Shown here: positions 24,089-26,236 of the stretch, piece after piece
How the letters are laid out: the number at the start of each line of letters is the position of its first letter
How positions within the stretch are numbered: position 1 is the stretch's first letter
Source: an uncultured Clostridia bacterium
Lineage (GTDB): Bacteria; Bacillota; Clostridia; Christensenellales; CAG-138
NCBI GenBank assembly: GCA_937915925.1
Contig: CALGGM010000223.1
Span: 1-26,236 of the forward strand
Direction of reading: 5' to 3'
DNA: 26,236 nucleotides
Made by a program: the position numbers and the translations under genes
Notes under the pieces: generated by a model
The model's database searches: none
The model's input: the letters and a program-made list of their open reading frames with translations, nothing else
What the model was told of the DNA's origin: nothing

Positions 24089-24347
24089 AAGAACCTCCAT
24101 GAAATAGAATTATAGGTCTCCCTATACATCTTAAACATCTCCCCATCTAAAATGTCCACTCAAATATTAATATATTTTTTACGATATGATGGAAATGATA
24201 TTATGCTTGTTTATAATAGACAAACGCACCACTCGACATAATATATTTATCTAATTTGAAATTATTAGTGGACTAATGCTAATCTTCCGGTGTTATTTGA
24301 ATTAAGATCAATAAAAAAGCTCTGTATGAGAAAAATTGGAGGGAAAG
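24089..24347. other. Divergent AT-rich intergenic region
   Basis: The region separates the leftward secreted-protein gene from the rightward membrane-protein gene and must hold both promoters. TATAAT at 24212-24217 is a good -10 for the rightward gene but has no clear -35. Nothing else is recognised. Confidence 0.35.
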
Positions 24348-24911
24348 ATGATCTATATCGTTTTTGTTGTAGGGGCTATTACTATCTTGATGTTTGTATT
24401 ACTGTTATTCTACATTATATTCAAAAAGCATGAGCAAAAGAAAATCAAAAAGAAACGGGAAGATTATGTTTCATCTATGATGAGAAATGATATTGAGTCG
24501 CTATCATTAGTTAAGGATCACATTGGAAGAACATATGTATTTTATTACTCGTATGTAATCCATACCGCACTAAATATGTTTTGCAAGATTATGGGACTTA
24601 TTTACTCTGTTGCTTCTTTTGCGATGCAGGTGTTATCGGACGTTTGTGGAAAAAACTATGATCAAATTACAAAATGTTATCATCCTCTGATGGGAATAAG
24701 TATATCTTTCTTGGCTGTTATATTTGTCATAATTATTGTCTATGTTAAACCGCATAAGAAAGCGGCTCAGTATTTGATTACATGGAGATCAATGAATAAC
24801 CACTATTATCAGTTGTTAGTTGATTGCGGTATTCTCAAAAGCGCATTAACGTCGGAGATTGATTTTTTGAATAATGCTGAGCATTCCTTAATAGATGACG
24901 TAGATGATTGA
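24348..24911 (+). CDS. Three-helix membrane protein of unknown function
   Basis: The 187-residue protein has an N-terminal membrane helix (residues about 2-24), a basic stretch (K-K-H-E-Q-K-K-I-K-K-K-R), two further helices around 65-100 and 120-145, then a polar C-terminal tail. The family is not recognised. The paired central helices with cytoplasmic flanks recall SLATT-type proteins of conflict systems, but no specific motif supports this. ATG 24348 is preceded by GGAGGG. It converges on the excisionase-like gene with only 7 bases between. Confidence 0.7.
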   Translation: MIYIVFVVGAITILMFVLLLFYIIFKKHEQKKIKKKREDYVSSMMRNDIESLSLVKDHIGRTYVFYYSYVIHTALNMFCKIMGLIYSVASFAMQVLSDVCGKNYDQITKCYHPLMGISISFLAVIFVIIIVYVKPHKKAAQYLITWRSMNNHYYQLLVDCGILKSALTSEIDFLNNAEHSLIDDVDD

Positions 24912-24918
24912 CAGCAAT

Positions 24919-25152
24919 CTACTGCTTAGAAATACTTGTTGTTTTATGCTCTTCAAGCCACTTGAAGAGCTTTTCTTTGTGAACGATCCTTCTAGATCCC
25001 AGCTTTATTGCGGGGAAGTCCTTTTCATAGAACAAATGATAGGCAAAAGACGTTGAGATTTTGAGGACGTTGGCAACGTCTTCTACTGTGAGAAACAAGG
25101 GGATTTCGTCTTCATTATGGTAAGTCTTCTTTGAAGGAATTGTGTTTTTCAT
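24919..25152 (-). CDS. Excisionase-like MerR-type HTH protein
   Basis: The 77-residue protein is essentially one winged HTH of the excisionase class: F-L-T-V-E-D-V-A-N-V-L-K-I-S, then F-P-A-I-K-L-G-S-R-R-I-V and K-L-F-K-W-L-E-E-H-K. Such proteins steer a tyrosine recombinase toward excision or act as small regulators. Its ATG overlaps the stop of the upstream sigma-like gene (TAATG), implying coupled translation. No integrase is adjacent within the window. Confidence 0.82.
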   Translation of the reverse strand: MKNTIPSKKTYHNEDEIPLFLTVEDVANVLKISTSFAYHLFYEKDFPAIKLGSRRIVHKEKLFKWLEEHKTTSISKQ

Positions 25153-25661
25153 TACAAAGTTCCTTTCCGGTAGCTTTCATAGAGGGTGGAAAGCTTTTCG
25201 CATAATATTTTTGTCAGCAGTTTCTTTCTTCGGGAAACAGTATCTCTGTGGACACCAATCTTCGCTGCATATTCGGATGTCTTCATATCATTCATAATGA
25301 CATCCCAAATAAGAACTTGATCTGAAATGGAGAAGGATTCAATGGCCTCCTGTACTTGGTGTACGATTTGGCTTTTATCTTCTGAAGAGATCAGAAGGTC
25401 TTCAGGCGAATCAACCGTATATAGAAGCGAGCCTTGACCTTTCGGCACATCATTAAGCAATGACAGAGAAAAGACGCCATGTTCTAATTCTGCCTCTTGT
25501 TCGTACTCCTCTTTACGCACAGAGGATCGTATGATGCGAAATACTTCGGGGGATACGAGTATCCATTTCCCGTCTGCGCTTTTTCGATAATAGAGTTTAT
25601 GCCCCTCCGCATCATATCGAACTCTGAAATGCGTTCGGCTCTCCGGACGTATATTGTACAT
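25152..25661 (-). CDS. Sigma-region-4-like HTH protein
   Basis: The 169-residue protein ends with a HTH resembling sigma region 4 (S-I-S-D-Q-V-L-I-W-D-V-I-M-N-D, then A-A-K-I-G-V-H-R-D-T-V-S-R-R-K-K-L). The N-terminal 60 residues hold a basic beta-rich patch (H-F-R-V-R-Y-D-A-E-G-H-K-L-Y-Y-R), and a linker follows. Region 2 is missing, so it is not a complete sigma factor. Mobile elements of Clostridia often encode such proteins as regulators. ATG 25661 is preferred over 25670 because GGAG lies 9 bases before it. It is the middle gene of a three-gene leftward operon. Confidence 0.72.
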   Translation of the reverse strand: MYNIRPESRTHFRVRYDAEGHKLYYRKSADGKWILVSPEVFRIIRSSVRKEEYEQEAELEHGVFSLSLLNDVPKGQGSLLYTVDSPEDLLISSEDKSQIVHQVQEAIESFSISDQVLIWDVIMNDMKTSEYAAKIGVHRDTVSRRKKLLTKILCEKLSTLYESYRKGTL

Positions 25662-25683
25662 GCGTATCATCTCCAGACAGTTA

Positions 25684-26052
25684 TTAGGGATTTTGATGCA
25701 AAGAAAACGTGGAAAGTATCCCTTGAATGATCTCTTGATCTTCGAGAGACAATGTCGGCAAGAGCCTAAGCAACAGATCCTCTTGATCGGTCGTCAAATA
25801 CTGATGATGCTTTTGCCATTCTTCCAGCACATGAAACCCGCCTCCTTTACCGCGAATTGAATAAACAGGGATGAAAGAAGAGAGATAATCAAGATCGTAC
25901 TGAATTGTTCGTTTGCAGACGCCGAATCTATCTGCAAGTTCTTGAACAGTTGCAAATCTACGAACACTCAGTAATTCAAGAATCAACAACCGCCTTTCAA
26001 AAGCCGGTTCTCTTCTTGTTCTCCTTTCTGTTTTGCTGGCATTATAAACCAT
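25684..26052 (-). CDS. HTH_11/DeoR-like transcriptional regulator
   Basis: The 122-residue protein has a winged HTH in its first 75 residues: E-R-R-L-L-I-L-E-L-L-S, then A-T-V-Q-E-L-A-D-R-F-G-V-C-K-R-T-I-Q-Y-D-L and a wing G-K-G-G-G-F. This is the N-terminal half of WYL or DeoR regulators, but the effector domain is replaced by a short helical tail (Y-L-T-T-D-Q-E-D-L-L-L-R-L-L). It may be a stand-alone repressor of the divergent pair of promoters to its right. The sigma-like gene starts 22 bases after its stop. Confidence 0.78.
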   Translation of the reverse strand: MVYNASKTERRTRREPAFERRLLILELLSVRRFATVQELADRFGVCKRTIQYDLDYLSSFIPVYSIRGKGGGFHVLEEWQKHHQYLTTDQEDLLLRLLPTLSLEDQEIIQGILSTFSLHQNP

Positions 26053-26195
26053 AAAGGTGCAAGAAACTTGCTTATTTAGAAAAGAATTGCAGTAGAATTT
26101 GATCGATACAGAACTATAAGTAGCACTTTTGAAGACTTATAAGTAATTATCATTCGGGAATCCTTATCTTAAAATAACAGATGAGGTGACTTATA
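26053..26195. promoter_or_regulatory. Divergent control region with ACTTATAAGT palindrome
   Basis: ACTTATAAGT at 26135-26144 is a perfect 10-bp palindrome. Related half-sites lie at about 26113-26121 (ACTATAAGT) and at 26189-26196 (ACTTATAA), overlapping the next start. The spacing suggests repeated binding of one regulator, perhaps the HTH protein encoded to the left (inference). Confidence 0.4.
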
Positions 26196-26236
26196 ATGAA
26201 TGCGTTTTCGAAGCCGCTTGCGGATGCTATCAAGAG
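26196..26236 (+). CDS. Start of a gene cut by the window edge
   Basis: ATG 26196 follows GAGGTG at a spacing of 7-8 bases and reads M-N-A-F-S-K-P-L-A-D-A-I-K before the sequence ends. It is too short to identify. Its position opposite the regulator operon suggests an element gene controlled from the shared intergenic region. Confidence 0.5.
   Translation, partial: MNAFSKPLADAIK

Noticed and set aside
1..26236. CRISPR array, rRNA operon or replication origin
   Set aside because: No regularly spaced repeats, rRNA-like stretches or DnaA-box clusters were seen on reading through the window.

Overview
The window looks like a piece of a Clostridia-type (Firmicutes) gut or anaerobe chromosome carrying an accessory island. 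The left 8 kb is GC-rich with uniform codon use and large hybrid sensor kinases. From about 8,020 rightward the DNA turns abruptly AT-rich and holds mobile, defence and regulatory genes with strong AGGAGG-type ribosome binding sites. No rRNA, intact tRNA, CRISPR array or integrase gene is visible, and the species cannot be named from this sequence.

Region 1 (1-7,970, GC-rich backbone): two adjacent membrane/signalling proteins, a PAS-rich hybrid histidine kinase with two receiver domains (244-3639) and an APC-type amino acid permease fused to a histidine kinase and a receiver (3658-6450). A terminator follows, then a separately promoted membrane-anchored zinc-ribbon protein with two bacterial Ig-like repeats (6765-7787). 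A perfect terminator hairpin and the 3' half of a tRNA-Arg (7973-8019) close the block and mark the island edge.

Region 2 (8,020-19,380, AT-rich accessory/defence segment): a lone radical SAM/SPASM protein with two tiny reading frames upstream; an IS-end relic and a frameshifted gene; then a tight operon of a Vsr-like endonuclease, a UvrD-type helicase fused to an Fe-S PD-(D/E)XK nuclease, and a C5 cytosine methyltransferase, followed by an HNH nuclease. This four-gene set is the best candidate for an undescribed restriction/defence system. Next come an autoregulated DUF3990-type toxin/HTH antitoxin pair, whose consensus promoter lies inside a perfect 17-bp inverted repeat, and a HEPN-type (RNxxAH) protein.

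Region 3 (19,380-21,600, scar zone): a bidirectional terminator, a degenerate tRNA-like sequence, a 3'-truncated IS3-family element with fused orfAB, and the N-terminal third of a dGTP triphosphohydrolase gene cut off by the IS end.

Region 4 (21,600-26,236): an XRE regulator, an ECF-like sigma factor with its probable membrane anti-sigma partner, a small secreted protein, a multi-pass membrane protein, and a leftward operon of HTH regulator, sigma-region-4-like protein and excisionase-like protein, divergent from a gene that runs out of the window. These last genes suggest the mobile element continues to the right. The overall picture is a tRNA-targeted island holding several self-contained conflict modules (modification/restriction, toxin-antitoxin, HEPN RNase, remnant dGTPase) and bearing clear marks of decay and IS activity.
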